Positions 19,727 through 29,926 of a stretch of 64,000 bases of DNA are shown piece by piece (position 1 is the stretch's first letter; each line of letters starts with the position of its first letter). A program made the position numbers and the translations under genes. The notes below the pieces were generated by a model, which was not told where the DNA came from, made no database searches, and worked only from the letters and a program-made list of their open reading frames with translations. Origin of the DNA: Nitrosospira sp. Nsp11 (GTDB taxonomy: Bacteria; Pseudomonadota; Gammaproteobacteria; Burkholderiales; Nitrosomonadaceae); assembly GCF_900142705.1 (NCBI RefSeq), contig NZ_FRBV01000008.1, positions 49,394 to 113,393 of the forward strand, given 5' to 3'.

Positions 19727-20932
19727 ATGAGCGAATATCTTTTTACTTCCGAATCCGTATCCGAAGGTCATCCAGACAAGGTAGCTGATCAGATTTCCGA
19801 TTCAATCCTGGATGCTATCCTCACCCAGGATCCCAGTGCACGGGTAGCCTGCGAGACTCTGTGCAGTACAGGCCTGATCGTGATGTCGGGTGAAATTACC
19901 ACCACGGCCAACGTCGACTATATGCAGGTTGCGCGTGCGGCGGTCAAGCGTATTGGTTACGACAGTTCCGATATCGGTTTTGATTATCGTACCTGTGCTG
20001 TGCTTACCGCGTTTAACAAACAGTCTCCCGACATTGCGCAAGGAGTCAACCGCACCAAAGAAGAGGAAATGGATCAGGGCGCGGGCGACCAGGGGCTCAT
20101 GTTCGGCTATGCCTGCGACGAGACGCCGCAATTGATGCCGATGCCGATTTACTATGCCCATCGCTTGATGGAGCGGCAGGCGGAACTGAGAAAAGATGGG
20201 CGTTTGCCGTGGTTGCGTCCGGATGCTAAGTCGCAAGTATCGGTGCGTTATGTGAACGGAAAACCGCAGCGGATCGAAACCGTGGTGATATCTACGCAGC
20301 ATCATCCGGACATCTCCCACGCGCAACTGAGCGAAGCGATAATCGAAGAAGTCATCAAGCCGGTACTTCCGAAAAAAATGCTGAATGGCGAGAGCCGTTA
20401 CCTCATCAATCCTACCGGGCGGTTCGTGGTGGGTGGACCGATGGGCGATTGCGGTTTGACAGGCCGCAAGATCATCGTGGACACCTATGGCGGTACGGCG
20501 CACCATGGTGGAGGCGCGTTTTCGGGTAAGGATCCTTCCAAGGTTGACCGTTCCGCAGCCTACGCAGGGCGTTACGTGGCCAAGAACATCGTGGCCGCCG
20601 GTATCGCCAGCAGATGCGAAGTTCAGATAGCCTATGCAATCGGCGTAGCGCGTCCTGTCTCACTGATGGTGGAAACTTTCGGAACAGGAAAAATTTCCGA
20701 CGCGAAAATCATCAAGCTGATCGAGCGTCATTTTGATTTGCGACCCCGTGCTATTATTCATACGCTTGACCTGCTGCGTCCGATATACGAGAAAACCGCC
20801 GCCTATGGTCATTTTGGGCGCGACGAACCGGAATTCACCTGGGAAGCGATAGATAAAGCCGCCTTGCTGCGCGATGAAGCAGGAATCGGAACTGCGGTAG
20901 AGACTCAGGCAATGGCAAATATTCAAGCTTAA
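19727..20932 (+). CDS. metK: S-adenosylmethionine synthetase
   Basis: 401 residues. It makes SAM from methionine and ATP. The N-terminus [22 protein letters not shown] contains the ATP-binding His and metal-binding Asp; [12 protein letters not shown] and the [16 protein letters not shown] loop are also intact. It is followed 26 bases later by the SAH riboswitch and ahcY, grouping the methyl-cycle genes. Confidence 0.98.
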   Translation: MSEYLFTSESVSEGHPDKVADQISDSILDAILTQDPSARVACETLCSTGLIVMSGEITTTANVDYMQVARAAVKRIGYDSSDIGFDYRTCAVLTAFNKQSPDIAQGVNRTKEEEMDQGAGDQGLMFGYACDETPQLMPMPIYYAHRLMERQAELRKDGRLPWLRPDAKSQVSVRYVNGKPQRIETVVISTQHHPDISHAQLSEAIIEEVIKPVLPKKMLNGESRYLINPTGRFVVGGPMGDCGLTGRKIIVDTYGGTAHHGGGAFSGKDPSKVDRSAAYAGRYVAKNIVAAGIASRCEVQIAYAIGVARPVSLMVETFGTGKISDAKIIKLIERHFDLRPRAIIHTLDLLRPIYEKTAAYGHFGRDEPEFTWEAIDKAALLRDEAGIGTAVETQAMANIQA

Positions 20933-20958
20933 ATTTTCAGGTTGGCTCATTCCTTCAT

Positions 20959-21030
20959 GCCGAGGAGCGCTGCAACGGGCACAGTCCCGTGAGGCTCGGC
21001 ACGGAAGGATCGCAACAAACGGCGCTCGCT
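20959..21030 (+). ncRNA. SAH (S-adenosylhomocysteine) riboswitch
   Basis: The sequence follows the SAH element of beta/gammaproteobacteria. GCCGAG (20959-20964) pairs with CTCGGC (20995-21000). ACGGG/CCCGT (20975-20979/20986-20990) makes the inner hairpin. GAGCGC (20965-20970) pairs with GCGCTC (21022-21027) as the pseudoknot. It ends just ahead of the AGGAGA ribosome site for ahcY, so it should turn ahcY on when SAH accumulates. Confidence 0.92.
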
Positions 21031-21051
21031 CATCTTTCAGGAGATAATTTC

Positions 21052-22518
21052 ATGAACGCTGTGCTCAGCCCTGCATCCGCATCTGCCTCTACAAACAAGA
21101 GCAGTGAATTTACTGACTATAAAGTTGCCGATATGTCCCTCGCGGAATGGGGGCGTAAGGAAATTGCCATCGCCGAAACCGAGATGCCCGGTCTGATGGC
21201 GCTACGCGAAGAATACGCAGATGCCAAGCCTCTGGAAGGCGCGCGTATTGCCGGGTCTCTGCACATGACCATTCAAACGGCAGTATTGATCGAAACGCTG
21301 ATTAAGCTGGGCGCCCAAGTGCGCTGGGCGTCGTGCAATATTTTTTCCACGCAGGACCATGCAGCCGCGGCCATCGCAGCGGAAGGCATACCGGTATTCG
21401 CCTACAAAGGCGAATCGCTGGATGATTACTGGGAATATACTCACCGTATTTTCGAATGGTCCGGTGATCAGGCATTGGATGCGAGCAGCGCTCCTAATAT
21501 GATCCTGGATGATGGGGGCGATGCGACGTTGCTCGTTATCCTCGGTAGCCGTGCGGAAAAAGATCCTTCGGTTATAGCCAGCCCCACTAACGAGGAAGAA
21601 CGCGCATTGTTCGCAGCGATCCGGAAACGGCTGAGCGTCAGCCCGGGCTGGTACTCCAGCAAGCGCGACACTATTCGGGGCGTGACCGAGGAAACCACTA
21701 CCGGTGTCCACCGCTTGTACGAAATGCAAAAAAAAGGTGAGCTGCCTTTTCCCGCATTCAATGTCAACGATTCGGTAACCAAGTCCAAGTTCGACAACCT
21801 TTACGGTTGCCGTGAATCACTGGTGGACGGTATCAAACGTGCTACCGACGTCATGATTGCCGGCAAAATTGCGCTGGTATGTGGATATGGCGACGTTGGC
21901 AAGGGCTGCGCCCAATCCTTGCGGGGCCTGGGCGCCACGGTGTGGATAACCGAGATAGATCCGATATGCGCCCTGCAAGCGGCAATGGAGGGCTATCGGG
22001 TCGTGTCCATGGATGAAGTTTGCGATCAGCCCGACATTTTTGTCACTGCCACCGGCAATCTGCGCGTTATTACCCACGACCATATGCTGAGAATGAAAGA
22101 CCAAGCTATCGTGTGCAATATCGGCCATTTTGATTCGGAAATCGATATTGCGTCGGTCGAGAAATACCAGTGGGAAAACATAAAGCCACAGGTGGATCAC
22201 GTCATTTTTCCCACAGGTCGCCGTATCATCGTGCTGGCGCAGGGACGGCTCGTAAACCTCGGCTGTGCCACCGGTCATCCCTCGTTTGTCATGTCCAGTT
22301 CGTTTACCAATCAGGTGCTGGCACAAATGGAGTTGTGGCAAAATGGCGCCAGTTATGAGAAAAATGTCTATGTGCTACCGAAGTACCTGGACGAAAAAGT
22401 GGCGCGATTGCACATCAAAAAGCTGGGCGTCAAACTCACCGAATTGACCGAGGAGCAGGCAAACTACCTGAACCTGGACAAGAATGGGCCATACAAGCCT
22501 GCGATGTACCGGTATTGA
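21052..22518 (+). CDS. ahcY: Adenosylhomocysteinase
   Basis: 488 residues from the ATG at 21052, which follows the ribosome site AGGAGA; a frame starting at 20989 would lie inside the riboswitch. It splits S-adenosylhomocysteine to homocysteine and adenosine. The NAD site [15 protein letters not shown], the [15 protein letters not shown] active-site run and the C-terminal [12 protein letters not shown] tail are conserved. Expression is expected to be controlled by the SAH riboswitch just upstream. Confidence 0.97.
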   Translation: MNAVLSPASASASTNKSSEFTDYKVADMSLAEWGRKEIAIAETEMPGLMALREEYADAKPLEGARIAGSLHMTIQTAVLIETLIKLGAQVRWASCNIFSTQDHAAAAIAAEGIPVFAYKGESLDDYWEYTHRIFEWSGDQALDASSAPNMILDDGGDATLLVILGSRAEKDPSVIASPTNEEERALFAAIRKRLSVSPGWYSSKRDTIRGVTEETTTGVHRLYEMQKKGELPFPAFNVNDSVTKSKFDNLYGCRESLVDGIKRATDVMIAGKIALVCGYGDVGKGCAQSLRGLGATVWITEIDPICALQAAMEGYRVVSMDEVCDQPDIFVTATGNLRVITHDHMLRMKDQAIVCNIGHFDSEIDIASVEKYQWENIKPQVDHVIFPTGRRIIVLAQGRLVNLGCATGHPSFVMSSSFTNQVLAQMELWQNGASYEKNVYVLPKYLDEKVARLHIKKLGVKLTELTEEQANYLNLDKNGPYKPAMYRY

Positions 22519-22541
22519 TTTTGGGCTTTCAGCGAGGGAGG

Positions 22542-22570
22542 AGATAAAGGGAGTAGCTGAGCCTTTATCT
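22542..22570 (+). terminator. Rho-independent terminator after ahcY
   Basis: AGATAAAGG (22542-22550) pairs perfectly with CCTTTATCT (22562-22570) around an 11-base loop, followed by TCTTTGT. It lies 23 bases after the ahcY stop. The T tract is weak. Confidence 0.6.
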
Positions 22571-22816
22571 TCTTTGTCGTCGCAGTCTGGCAAAATACCC
22601 CCAAACAAAAATGTCATAAGCCGGGTATGAGTATCGGTATCGGCCAAGGGTGCCGGAGTCCTGTTTCTATCCTCAGCGACTTGCATGCCGCTGACCTATC
22701 ATGGATCCGTTTGTGGCCCGCTTCCTTAAGCACTATTCGATTGCCGAGGATGCGCCGACTAGTCTTGCAAACCACCTTGCGTCACACTACCCTGTGAATC
22801 ATCCAGGCGAGTAAAA

Positions 22817-23662
22817 ATGGAATCGCAAAAGAAATTTGCCCCTACCTTCAGTTTCGAGTTTTTCCCACCGCAAACGCCGGAGGGAGTTGAGAAGTTGCGT
22901 GCGACGCGCAAGCAACTGGCACAACTCAACCCGAAATTCTTTTCCGTGACCTTCGGTGCTGGGGGATCCACCCGCGACCGAACTCTTGAGACGGTTCTGG
23001 AAATTCAGACAGAGGGTTATGTAGCGGCGCCTCATCTTTCCTGCATTGGCGCGACCAGCGAAAATATCCGCGACATGTTGCAAAAATACCGCGCCGGTGG
23101 TATTCGCCATGTGGTCGCCCTGCGAGGGGACCTCCCGTCAGGCATGGCACAAGGGGGAGAGTTTCGTTATGCAAATGAACTGGTGGCGTTTATACGTGAG
23201 GAATTTGACGACACGTTCCACATTGATGTTGCGTCTTATCCGGAATACCACCCGCAGTGCAATTCGGCTCAGGAGGATTTACAGAATTTCAAACGCAAAG
23301 TTGAAGCTGGGGCGGATTCCGTTATCACCCAGTATTTCTATAATGCGGATGCTTACTTCAGTTTCATTGATGCCTGCGAAGCAATGGGTATCAGTGTCCC
23401 TATCGTGCCCGGCATCATGCCGATCAATAAATTTTCACAGTTGGCAAGATTTTCGGATGCTTGCGGCGCGGAAATACCTCGCTGGATCAGAAAAAAACTG
23501 GAAGGCTACGGCGACGACAGCGCATCGATACGCGCATTTGGGCTCGATATCGTGACTGATTTATGCGACCGGTTGCTGAACGCCGGCGCCCCGGGATTAC
23601 ACTTTTATACGTTGAACTCGGCGGGACCGACGACTACCATCTGGCAGCGGCTAGGGTTGTAA
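22817..23662 (+). CDS. metF: 5,10-Methylenetetrahydrofolate reductase
   Basis: 281 residues. It reduces methylene-THF to methyl-THF, the methyl donor for methionine synthesis, using FAD. Family runs include FSFEFFPPQTPEG, SVTFGAGGSTRD, HLSCIGA and ALRGDLP, and the QYFYNADAYF segment. It completes the metK-ahcY-metF methyl-cycle group but has its own 298-base upstream region after the ahcY terminator. Confidence 0.96.
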   Translation: MESQKKFAPTFSFEFFPPQTPEGVEKLRATRKQLAQLNPKFFSVTFGAGGSTRDRTLETVLEIQTEGYVAAPHLSCIGATSENIRDMLQKYRAGGIRHVVALRGDLPSGMAQGGEFRYANELVAFIREEFDDTFHIDVASYPEYHPQCNSAQEDLQNFKRKVEAGADSVITQYFYNADAYFSFIDACEAMGISVPIVPGIMPINKFSQLARFSDACGAEIPRWIRKKLEGYGDDSASIRAFGLDIVTDLCDRLLNAGAPGLHFYTLNSAGPTTTIWQRLGL

Positions 23663-23776
23663 TTCAGTTTTTTACCTTGTTTCAGATCAGCCCTCTTTGA
23701 TCAACGAGTGAAGCGCATTGCGCTGCAAGAGAATTCCCTTTTATGGATGTCGCTACCTGATAGAGTAACTCTTGCA

Positions 23777-23847
23777 GGATGGGTGAAGGCGAGCAAGCCG
23801 CAACCCATAATTGAAAATTCATGGGTTGCGCTACGCTCCACCCATCC
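23777..23847. repeat. REP-like imperfect inverted repeat
   Basis: GGATGGGTG...GCAACCCAT (23777-23808) is mirrored by ATGGGTTGCG...CACCCATCC (23821-23847), giving a long stem. It lies between the converging metF and aminotransferase genes and could act as a terminator. The shape resembles REP elements spread by RAYT transposases, a relic of which lies near 41.7 kb. Confidence 0.65.
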
Positions 23848-23882
23848 TATCGCGGAGGATGGGATTTAGATTCAAACGTTGA

Positions 23883-25124
23883 TCAAGCCGCTTGGGCAGC
23901 GTTTTTACTTTCCAGCGGTAACGGATTAGCCGCATAAGCATAATGTGCCGCGGATTCTGCCGCGCCATGTTCAATTTTCTTGCCCATATCGGATAATACT
24001 GTTTCCAGTGCGCCCAAGCTCAGCATGATGTTTTCCATTCTGCTCGAATAACCCATCAGGCCGAAGCGCCATATCTTGCCGGCGAAGTCGCCAAGGCCGG
24101 CGCCAATTTCGAGACTATAGTCGGTGAGCAGTCTCCGGCGTACCTCTTTCTCATCAATACCGTCCGGCACGCGCACAGAATTGAGCTGCGGCAGACGCGA
24201 TTTTTCCTCCACGAGATATTCCATGCCCAGCGTTTCAAACCCTGCCTTAAGTGCCTTGTGGTTACGTTGATGCCGCGCCCAGGAGTGTTCCAGCCCTTCC
24301 TCGTGCAGCATTACCAGCGATTCATGCAGCGCATAAAGCGCGTTTGTGGGGGCGGTATGGTGGTAAGTGCGGGCGCTCCCCCAATATCCGAGAAGCAAAT
24401 TTAAATCCATAAACCAGCTTTGCACTTTTCCCTTGCGATTCTTGACCAGTTCCACCACGCGTTCGGAAAAACTGACAGGCGACAACCCCGGCGGGCATGA
24501 AAGACATTTCTGGCTACCGGAATAAATTGCGTCGATCTTCCATTCGTCAACTTTGAGCGGTGAGCCACCCAGGGAGGTGACGGTATCAACGATGGTCAAG
24601 CAATTGTGGCGATGAGCAATCTCGCAAAGGGTTTTCGCATCTGACAGCGCGCCCGTGGACGTCTCTGCGTGGACAAAGGCGACGATCTTCGCGTCGGGGT
24701 TCTGCTTCAATGCGTCTTCCAGTTTTTGTGGATCAACCGGTGCTCCCCATTTGTCTTCAACCACCACTGCCGTACCACCGCAGCGTTGCACATTCTCGAT
24801 CATGCGTCCGCCAAATACGCCATTGCGGCATACAATCACTTTATCGCCCGGGCTGACCATGTTGACGAAGCACATCTCCATCCCGACCGAACCCGGGCCC
24901 GAAACCGGAAAAGTCAACAGATTTGCGGTTTGAAAGGCATAGCGCAGCAGGCTTTTCAGCTCTTCCATCATATCCGTGAATACTGGATCAAGATGCCCGA
25001 GAGTCGGGCGGGCCATGGCGGACAATACGCGCGGGTGGGTATCGGATGGCCCCGGCCCCATCAAAGTGCGTTGCGGTGGATAAAATGTACCGATCTTTTT
25101 GGCTGGGCCGAAGTGTATTGTCAT
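23883..25124 (-). CDS. Class V aminotransferase (alanine/serine-glyoxylate type)
   Basis: 413 residues from the ATG at 25124, with AGGA six to eight bases upstream; the frame extends to 25181 without a supporting ribosome site. The fold-type I PLP enzyme has GPGPSDTHPRVL at the N-terminus and the PLP lysine in SGSQKCLSCPPGLSP. This is closest to serine-glyoxylate or alanine-glyoxylate aminotransferases used in photorespiration-like glycolate salvage, which would fit an autotroph with a glcF-like gene at 45.6 kb. Exact substrates are inferred. Confidence 0.88.
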   Translation of the reverse strand: MTIHFGPAKKIGTFYPPQRTLMGPGPSDTHPRVLSAMARPTLGHLDPVFTDMMEELKSLLRYAFQTANLLTFPVSGPGSVGMEMCFVNMVSPGDKVIVCRNGVFGGRMIENVQRCGGTAVVVEDKWGAPVDPQKLEDALKQNPDAKIVAFVHAETSTGALSDAKTLCEIAHRHNCLTIVDTVTSLGGSPLKVDEWKIDAIYSGSQKCLSCPPGLSPVSFSERVVELVKNRKGKVQSWFMDLNLLLGYWGSARTYHHTAPTNALYALHESLVMLHEEGLEHSWARHQRNHKALKAGFETLGMEYLVEEKSRLPQLNSVRVPDGIDEKEVRRRLLTDYSLEIGAGLGDFAGKIWRFGLMGYSSRMENIMLSLGALETVLSDMGKKIEHGAAESAAHYAYAANPLPLESKNAAQAA

Positions 25125-25289
25125 AGCTGATCCTGAGTTGGGGTGAGCTGAATCATTGAGGAGGAAGGCCGATTTTATCAAGAGAACAAAGATTTTGCTA
25201 TGAGATACGCCTTGAAGTAGTGCGTTTGTTTTCTTTACTGGCGAATACCGCCTTAAAGCGCATGATACGCCCGCGTTCCCATCGATACG

Positions 25290-26408
25290 CTACCGCACCA
25301 GCAACATCGGCTTAATGGAGAGGCTTCGGGCGATCTTGTCGGCTGCCTGCCTTGCCACCACCTGATCTGGATAAGGGCCCGCATGGACTTTGAACAAGCC
25401 ATCTTGCGGGACAATACCAAGTGCATCGATTGAGGGAAGTTCGCTGCGCATCCGTGCAAGAAAATTATCGGCATTATCATAGGCGCTGAACGCGCCCAGT
25501 TGCAGATAGATGCCTCTTGCATCCGCGGCGGCGAGAGCAGCAGTGCTCCCCGATATGGATGTGCCTGATTCCAGGGGTGAGTATGCAACTTCGAACAAGC
25601 CCGGCCCGGCCGCTCCCTCCTGTTGCCCTGCAGCAGCAGGCGCATCTGTCTTTTCGCCGGCAATAGCGGATGCTGGAACAGATGCGAGGGAACCTGCGGC
25701 GGTAGCAAAGGTCCGGGCTGTATTCGTGGCAAAGGCAGGCGCTGACGCAACCTGTATGGCAGGACCGGAACCCGGCAGGATGGTTTCCACTTCGACCCAA
25801 GCGCTGCCGCCGCCCAGTACATCGAGCTTGTAGGCGGCCGTGTAGGAAAGATCGATGAGGCGGTCGGAAAGGAAGGGTCCGCGATCATTAACCCTTACTA
25901 CTACGGATTTCCCGTTCCTGATGTTGGTGACGCGAACGTAGCTGGGCAATGGCAACGTTGTGTGCGCTGCCGTCATACCATACATATCATAGACTTCACC
26001 AGAGGCAGTTTTTTGCCCATGATACCGCCGGCCGTACCATGAAGCGATTCCACGCTCTCTGTAAGATTCCAGAACAGTCATGGGTGCGTATGATTTCCCC
26101 AGCGCGACATAAGGACGCATGTTGGCCTGCCGCAAAGGCTCGTCCCGGGGAACGGCATCGGGAATGGACGCAAGGTCAGCCGGTGGATTATCGCCAGGGC
26201 CATCGTCCAGATAATAGCCACCCCCCTTTTTCAGGCCAATGCCAAAGAGCGTCGATGTGCCGGTCTTGCCTCTCTTATCCTGTTTCAGGACAGTGCCGCA
26301 GCCGCTAACGAAAGTAAGAATAAAGACCGCGATAATCCAGATCGTCCATTGCCGAGGAGGGGGCAATGGATTCGACAAGGATTTCGATCTCGAATCAATA
26401 TTCCTCAC
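25290..26408 (-). CDS. rlpA: Septal ring lytic transglycosylase RlpA, lipoprotein
   Basis: 372 residues. The N-terminus has one hydrophobic segment ending in a lipobox (VSGC, Cys37). The double-psi beta-barrel domain (about 135-225) includes GIASWYGRRYHGQKTASGE and VRVNDRGPF. After an Ala/Pro-rich linker, a SPOR domain (about 295-372) should bind denuded peptidoglycan at the septum. It overlaps the rodA end by four bases, at the tail of the mre/mrd operon. Confidence 0.93.
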   Translation of the reverse strand: MRNIDSRSKSLSNPLPPPRQWTIWIIAVFILTFVSGCGTVLKQDKRGKTGTSTLFGIGLKKGGGYYLDDGPGDNPPADLASIPDAVPRDEPLRQANMRPYVALGKSYAPMTVLESYRERGIASWYGRRYHGQKTASGEVYDMYGMTAAHTTLPLPSYVRVTNIRNGKSVVVRVNDRGPFLSDRLIDLSYTAAYKLDVLGGGSAWVEVETILPGSGPAIQVASAPAFATNTARTFATAAGSLASVPASAIAGEKTDAPAAAGQQEGAAGPGLFEVAYSPLESGTSISGSTAALAAADARGIYLQLGAFSAYDNADNFLARMRSELPSIDALGIVPQDGLFKVHAGPYPDQVVARQAADKIARSLSIKPMLLVR

Positions 26409-27505
26409 GTCTTCACCAACTTGGGATGCGTCTGTATGCTCATCAAAATACCAAATCCCAACAGCATTGTCACCATTGATGTACCGCCGTAGCTGATCAG
26501 AGGCAGCGGTACCCCCACCACAGGCAGGATACCGATGACCATGCCTATGTTGACAAAAATATAGGTGAAAAATGTCAGCGTGATCGAGCCGGCGATAAGG
26601 CGCGTAAACTGGGTTGAGGCATTGGCAGCGATAACCATTCCGCGGCCGATTACCACCAGGTACAGCAGCAACAGCAGTGAGTTGCCGATAAGCCCGAATT
26701 CCTCGGAAAATACCGCAAAGATGAAATCGGTGCTTCTCTCTGGAAGGAAATCGAGATGGGTTTGGGTACCATGCTGCCAGCCCTTGCCAAGAATGCCTCC
26801 AGAGCCAATAGCAATGGTGGACTGAATGGTGTGATACCCTGCACCGAGCGCATCCTGTGTCGGATCAAGCAAGGTCATGACGCGTCTTCGCTGATAATCA
26901 TGCATCGTCGACCATAGTATTGGCAGGCTTCCTGCCCCAACGACGAACAATGCGCCCATGATGCGCCATGACAACCCTGTGAGGAACAGTACGTAGAAAC
27001 CGCTCGATGCGATGAGCAGCGCAGTGCCCAAGTCCGGTTGGCGCACGATCATCAATACGGGAAGTATCAGCAGCAGCGTTGCAACCGCATAATCCCTCAG
27101 CCGCAAGGTGGCTTCATGTTTATCGAAATACCATGCCATCATCAGCGGCACGGCTATCTTCATCAACTCGGACGGCTGAATACGGGTAAAGCCGATGTTC
27201 AACCAGCGCCGGGCTCCATTGTTTATCTCACCGAACAGCGCCACCCCAAGCAGCAGGAGAATGCCAGCCACATATATCGGCAAGGCAATGCGCATGATAT
27301 GTTGTAACGGAATGTTGGCGACCAGCCACATTATGCCCAGTGCGACCAGCATATTGACTGCCTGATTGGTGACGCGACCGAGGTTGGCGTCGGTTGCGCT
27401 ATACAGCGTGAACAAGCCGGTCAGCATCAGCAGCAATATTCCGCTCAGCAGGAAGCTGTCCACATAACGTGTAAGGTAATGCCATACGCGCATGGATTCA
27501 ATCAT
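26405..27505 (-). CDS. rodA: Rod-shape peptidoglycan polymerase RodA
   Basis: 366 residues from the ATG at 27505, which has GAGG upstream and overlaps the PBP2 stop; the longer frame to 27622 lies within mrdA. SEDS family, with about ten membrane segments. Signature runs include NNGARRWLNIGFTRIQPSELMK, RQPDLGTALL and the C-terminal GVPLPLISYGGTSM. It polymerises glycan strands with PBP2 in the elongasome. Confidence 0.96.
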   Translation of the reverse strand: MIESMRVWHYLTRYVDSFLLSGILLLMLTGLFTLYSATDANLGRVTNQAVNMLVALGIMWLVANIPLQHIMRIALPIYVAGILLLLGVALFGEINNGARRWLNIGFTRIQPSELMKIAVPLMMAWYFDKHEATLRLRDYAVATLLLILPVLMIVRQPDLGTALLIASSGFYVLFLTGLSWRIMGALFVVGAGSLPILWSTMHDYQRRRVMTLLDPTQDALGAGYHTIQSTIAIGSGGILGKGWQHGTQTHLDFLPERSTDFIFAVFSEEFGLIGNSLLLLLYLVVIGRGMVIAANASTQFTRLIAGSITLTFFTYIFVNIGMVIGILPVVGVPLPLISYGGTSMVTMLLGFGILMSIQTHPKLVKT

Positions 27506-29408
27506 GCTCGTCCTCTTCTTCATTCTGCTCGACAGCTTCTGCCGCCGCTTCGCTCGGCAGCTTGCCAAGGAGGTAGTAGTCCATGACCATCCTGGCGATC
27601 GGCGCAGCGGTAGACCCGCCATGGCCGCCGTTTTCCACCAATACCGATAGCGCTATTTTGGGGTTCTCGGCCGGGGCGTAAGTAATGAACAGCGCGTGGT
27701 CACGAAAACGTTCACGGACCTTGCTTTCTACGTATTTTTCCCCTTGCTTCATGCCAATTACTTGCGACGTACCGGTTTTACCCGCGAACACATAGGCGGC
27801 GTCGGCGCCGGCGAGCGCGGCGGTGCCCCCGGGCCGGGTTACATCTACGAGCGCGTTTCGCACTGCCTGTAAATTATCGGGATTGAGGTTGAGCGTATAT
27901 AAGGGCTCCTTGGCAATTTCCCGCACCACCTCCTTGTTGTTATTCAGGACCTGCTTCACAAGATGTGGACGAAACGCTGTACCATTCCCCGCCAGTATTG
28001 CGGTAGCAAAGGCCAGTTGTAGCGGAGTGGTCAGATTGTAGCCTTGGCCTATGCCCACTGAAATCGTGTCACCGGCATACCACTTCTGTTTGTGCCGCGC
28101 CATTTTCCATTCTTGTGAGGGCAACAAGCCGCTAACCTCTCCTTCGATATCGATGCCGGTTTTCTTCCCTAATCCAAACTGGCTGACGAAATTGAAGATG
28201 TTGTCAATGCCGAGGTCATTGGCAAGCCCGTAGTAATACGTGTCACACGACACAACCAGAGATTTGTGCAGGTCGACAACTCCGTGGCCCCCGGCTTTCC
28301 AATCACGAAAGCGGTGCGTGCTGCCGGGCAGGCTGAAATATCCGGAATCGTTGATAGCGTGCCGCGGCCAGCGTTTTTTCAACTCCAGACCGGCCAGAGC
28401 CATGAAGGGTTTGAATGTGGAGCCCGGCGGATAAAGCCCGCGCAACGCGCGGTTGTTTAGAGGCCTGTCGATGGAATTATTCAGTAAATCCCAATTTTCC
28501 GAATCAATGCCATCGACAAACAGATTGGGGTCGAATCCCGGTTTGCTGACGAACGCGAGCACCTCGCCGGTAGCAGGCTCAATCGCGACCAGCGCGCCGC
28601 GCCGATCTCCAAAAGCTTTCTCGGCGACCTCCTGCAATCTGGCATCGAGCGAAAGTGTCAGATCGTTGCCGGAGATCGCTGGAGTACGGGATATAACTCT
28701 TATTACCCGGCCGGCCGCATCGGTCTCCATTTCCTCGAATCCCGTGATACCGTGCAGTTCCTTTTCGTAACTCTGCTCAATACCGATTTTGCCCATGTGG
28801 TGGGAGCCTCGATAATTGGCCAAGCCGTTGTTGGCTTCCAGTCGCTCAAGATCCTTGTCATTGATTCGACCGATGTAGCCGACGACATGAGACGCGCTTT
28901 CGCCCTTAGGGTATTGACGGAATAAACGGGCCTTGATTTCCACCCCGGGAAAGCGATAGCGGTTGGCTGCAAAACGAGCGACTTCCACATCCGATAAACG
29001 GGTACGGATGGGCAGGCTCTCAAATCTCTTGCTCTCTTCCATCAATTTTTTAAAACGCTTGCGGTCTCTCGCGGCTATTTCGACAACGGTAGCCAATTCG
29101 TTAATGAGAGCCTCAAGGTCTCCAATCTTGCTGGGCACGATTTCGAGCGTGTAAGCAGAGTAGTTATGCGCCAGCACCTCACCGTTACGATCGAAAATCA
29201 AGCCTCGGTTGGGCACGATAGGGGAGATGGATATCCGGTTGGCTTCCGCCAGGGTATGATAATGCTCGCGCTGCGATACCTGGAGATAAGAGAAACGCGC
29301 AAACAGCAAAAGAAATAGCAGCAGCACGAATCCCGCGCTGAAGGCAAGCCGCAACTGGAAATTTTGCAACTCACGCGGATGGTTACGAAGCTCTACTGTA
29401 CGGCTCAT
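27498..29408 (-). CDS. mrdA: Penicillin-binding protein 2
   Basis: 636 residues. One N-terminal membrane anchor (about 22-42) is followed by the pedestal domain and the transpeptidase domain. Catalytic motifs: SxxK in PPGSTFKPF, SxN-equivalent SCD in VVSCDTYYY, and KTG in AGKTGTSQV. It cross-links peptidoglycan during elongation with RodA. Four-base overlap with mreD and eight-base overlap with rodA show tight coupling. Confidence 0.96.
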   Translation of the reverse strand: MSRTVELRNHPRELQNFQLRLAFSAGFVLLLFLLLFARFSYLQVSQREHYHTLAEANRISISPIVPNRGLIFDRNGEVLAHNYSAYTLEIVPSKIGDLEALINELATVVEIAARDRKRFKKLMEESKRFESLPIRTRLSDVEVARFAANRYRFPGVEIKARLFRQYPKGESASHVVGYIGRINDKDLERLEANNGLANYRGSHHMGKIGIEQSYEKELHGITGFEEMETDAAGRVIRVISRTPAISGNDLTLSLDARLQEVAEKAFGDRRGALVAIEPATGEVLAFVSKPGFDPNLFVDGIDSENWDLLNNSIDRPLNNRALRGLYPPGSTFKPFMALAGLELKKRWPRHAINDSGYFSLPGSTHRFRDWKAGGHGVVDLHKSLVVSCDTYYYGLANDLGIDNIFNFVSQFGLGKKTGIDIEGEVSGLLPSQEWKMARHKQKWYAGDTISVGIGQGYNLTTPLQLAFATAILAGNGTAFRPHLVKQVLNNNKEVVREIAKEPLYTLNLNPDNLQAVRNALVDVTRPGGTAALAGADAAYVFAGKTGTSQVIGMKQGEKYVESKVRERFRDHALFITYAPAENPKIALSVLVENGGHGGSTAAPIARMVMDYYLLGKLPSEAAAEAVEQNEEEDEHD

Positions 29409-29926
29409 CGGGCATCGGATTCAAACCTGGGCTTCTGCGGTATTCTCAGCAATGAAGAGAAAAACGGCCACAGCAACGTGCCGGTAACGCTCGCGAGAAA
29501 GAAATTCCAACCGGGAAAATGGGACCCATCCAGCAGCCCTGTCAGAAGTATGACGAATTGTCCTAAAAGCAATATCAATCCTATCTGTGGAGCTTGCTTG
29601 AGCAATTCAAAATTGCTCAAGCGCCGGTGGAACAGCAGCGCGACAAAAGCCATGATGCTATACGCCAGGGCATGCTGGCCAAAGGTGCTGGCATCACCGA
29701 AATCCATTAGCAGGCCCATTCCAAACGCGACGCTGATACCGACACGCTGCGGTTGGCTGATACACCAGTAAAGTATCGCCAGGGCGACGAAATCCGGCCA
29801 TAACGCTAGCGCTATACCTTTTAACGGCATGAGATTCAGCAATAAGGTCACCATCAGGCTGATGACGATTAACGAGCCCCTTACAGGCCGCAGAATTTCA
29901 TGTTTGGGATGATCAGCGAACGCCAC
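29405..29926 (-). CDS. mreD: Rod shape-determining protein MreD
   Basis: 173 residues and several hydrophobic helices, the usual size and make-up for MreD. Sequence is weakly conserved in this family, so the call leans on position between mreC and mrdA, with overlaps of 14 and 4 bases. It is part of the MreBCD elongation complex in the inner membrane. Confidence 0.92.
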   Translation of the reverse strand: MAFADHPKHEILRPVRGSLIVISLMVTLLLNLMPLKGIALALWPDFVALAILYWCISQPQRVGISVAFGMGLLMDFGDASTFGQHALAYSIMAFVALLFHRRLSNFELLKQAPQIGLILLLGQFVILLTGLLDGSHFPGWNFFLASVTGTLLWPFFSSLLRIPQKPRFESDAR

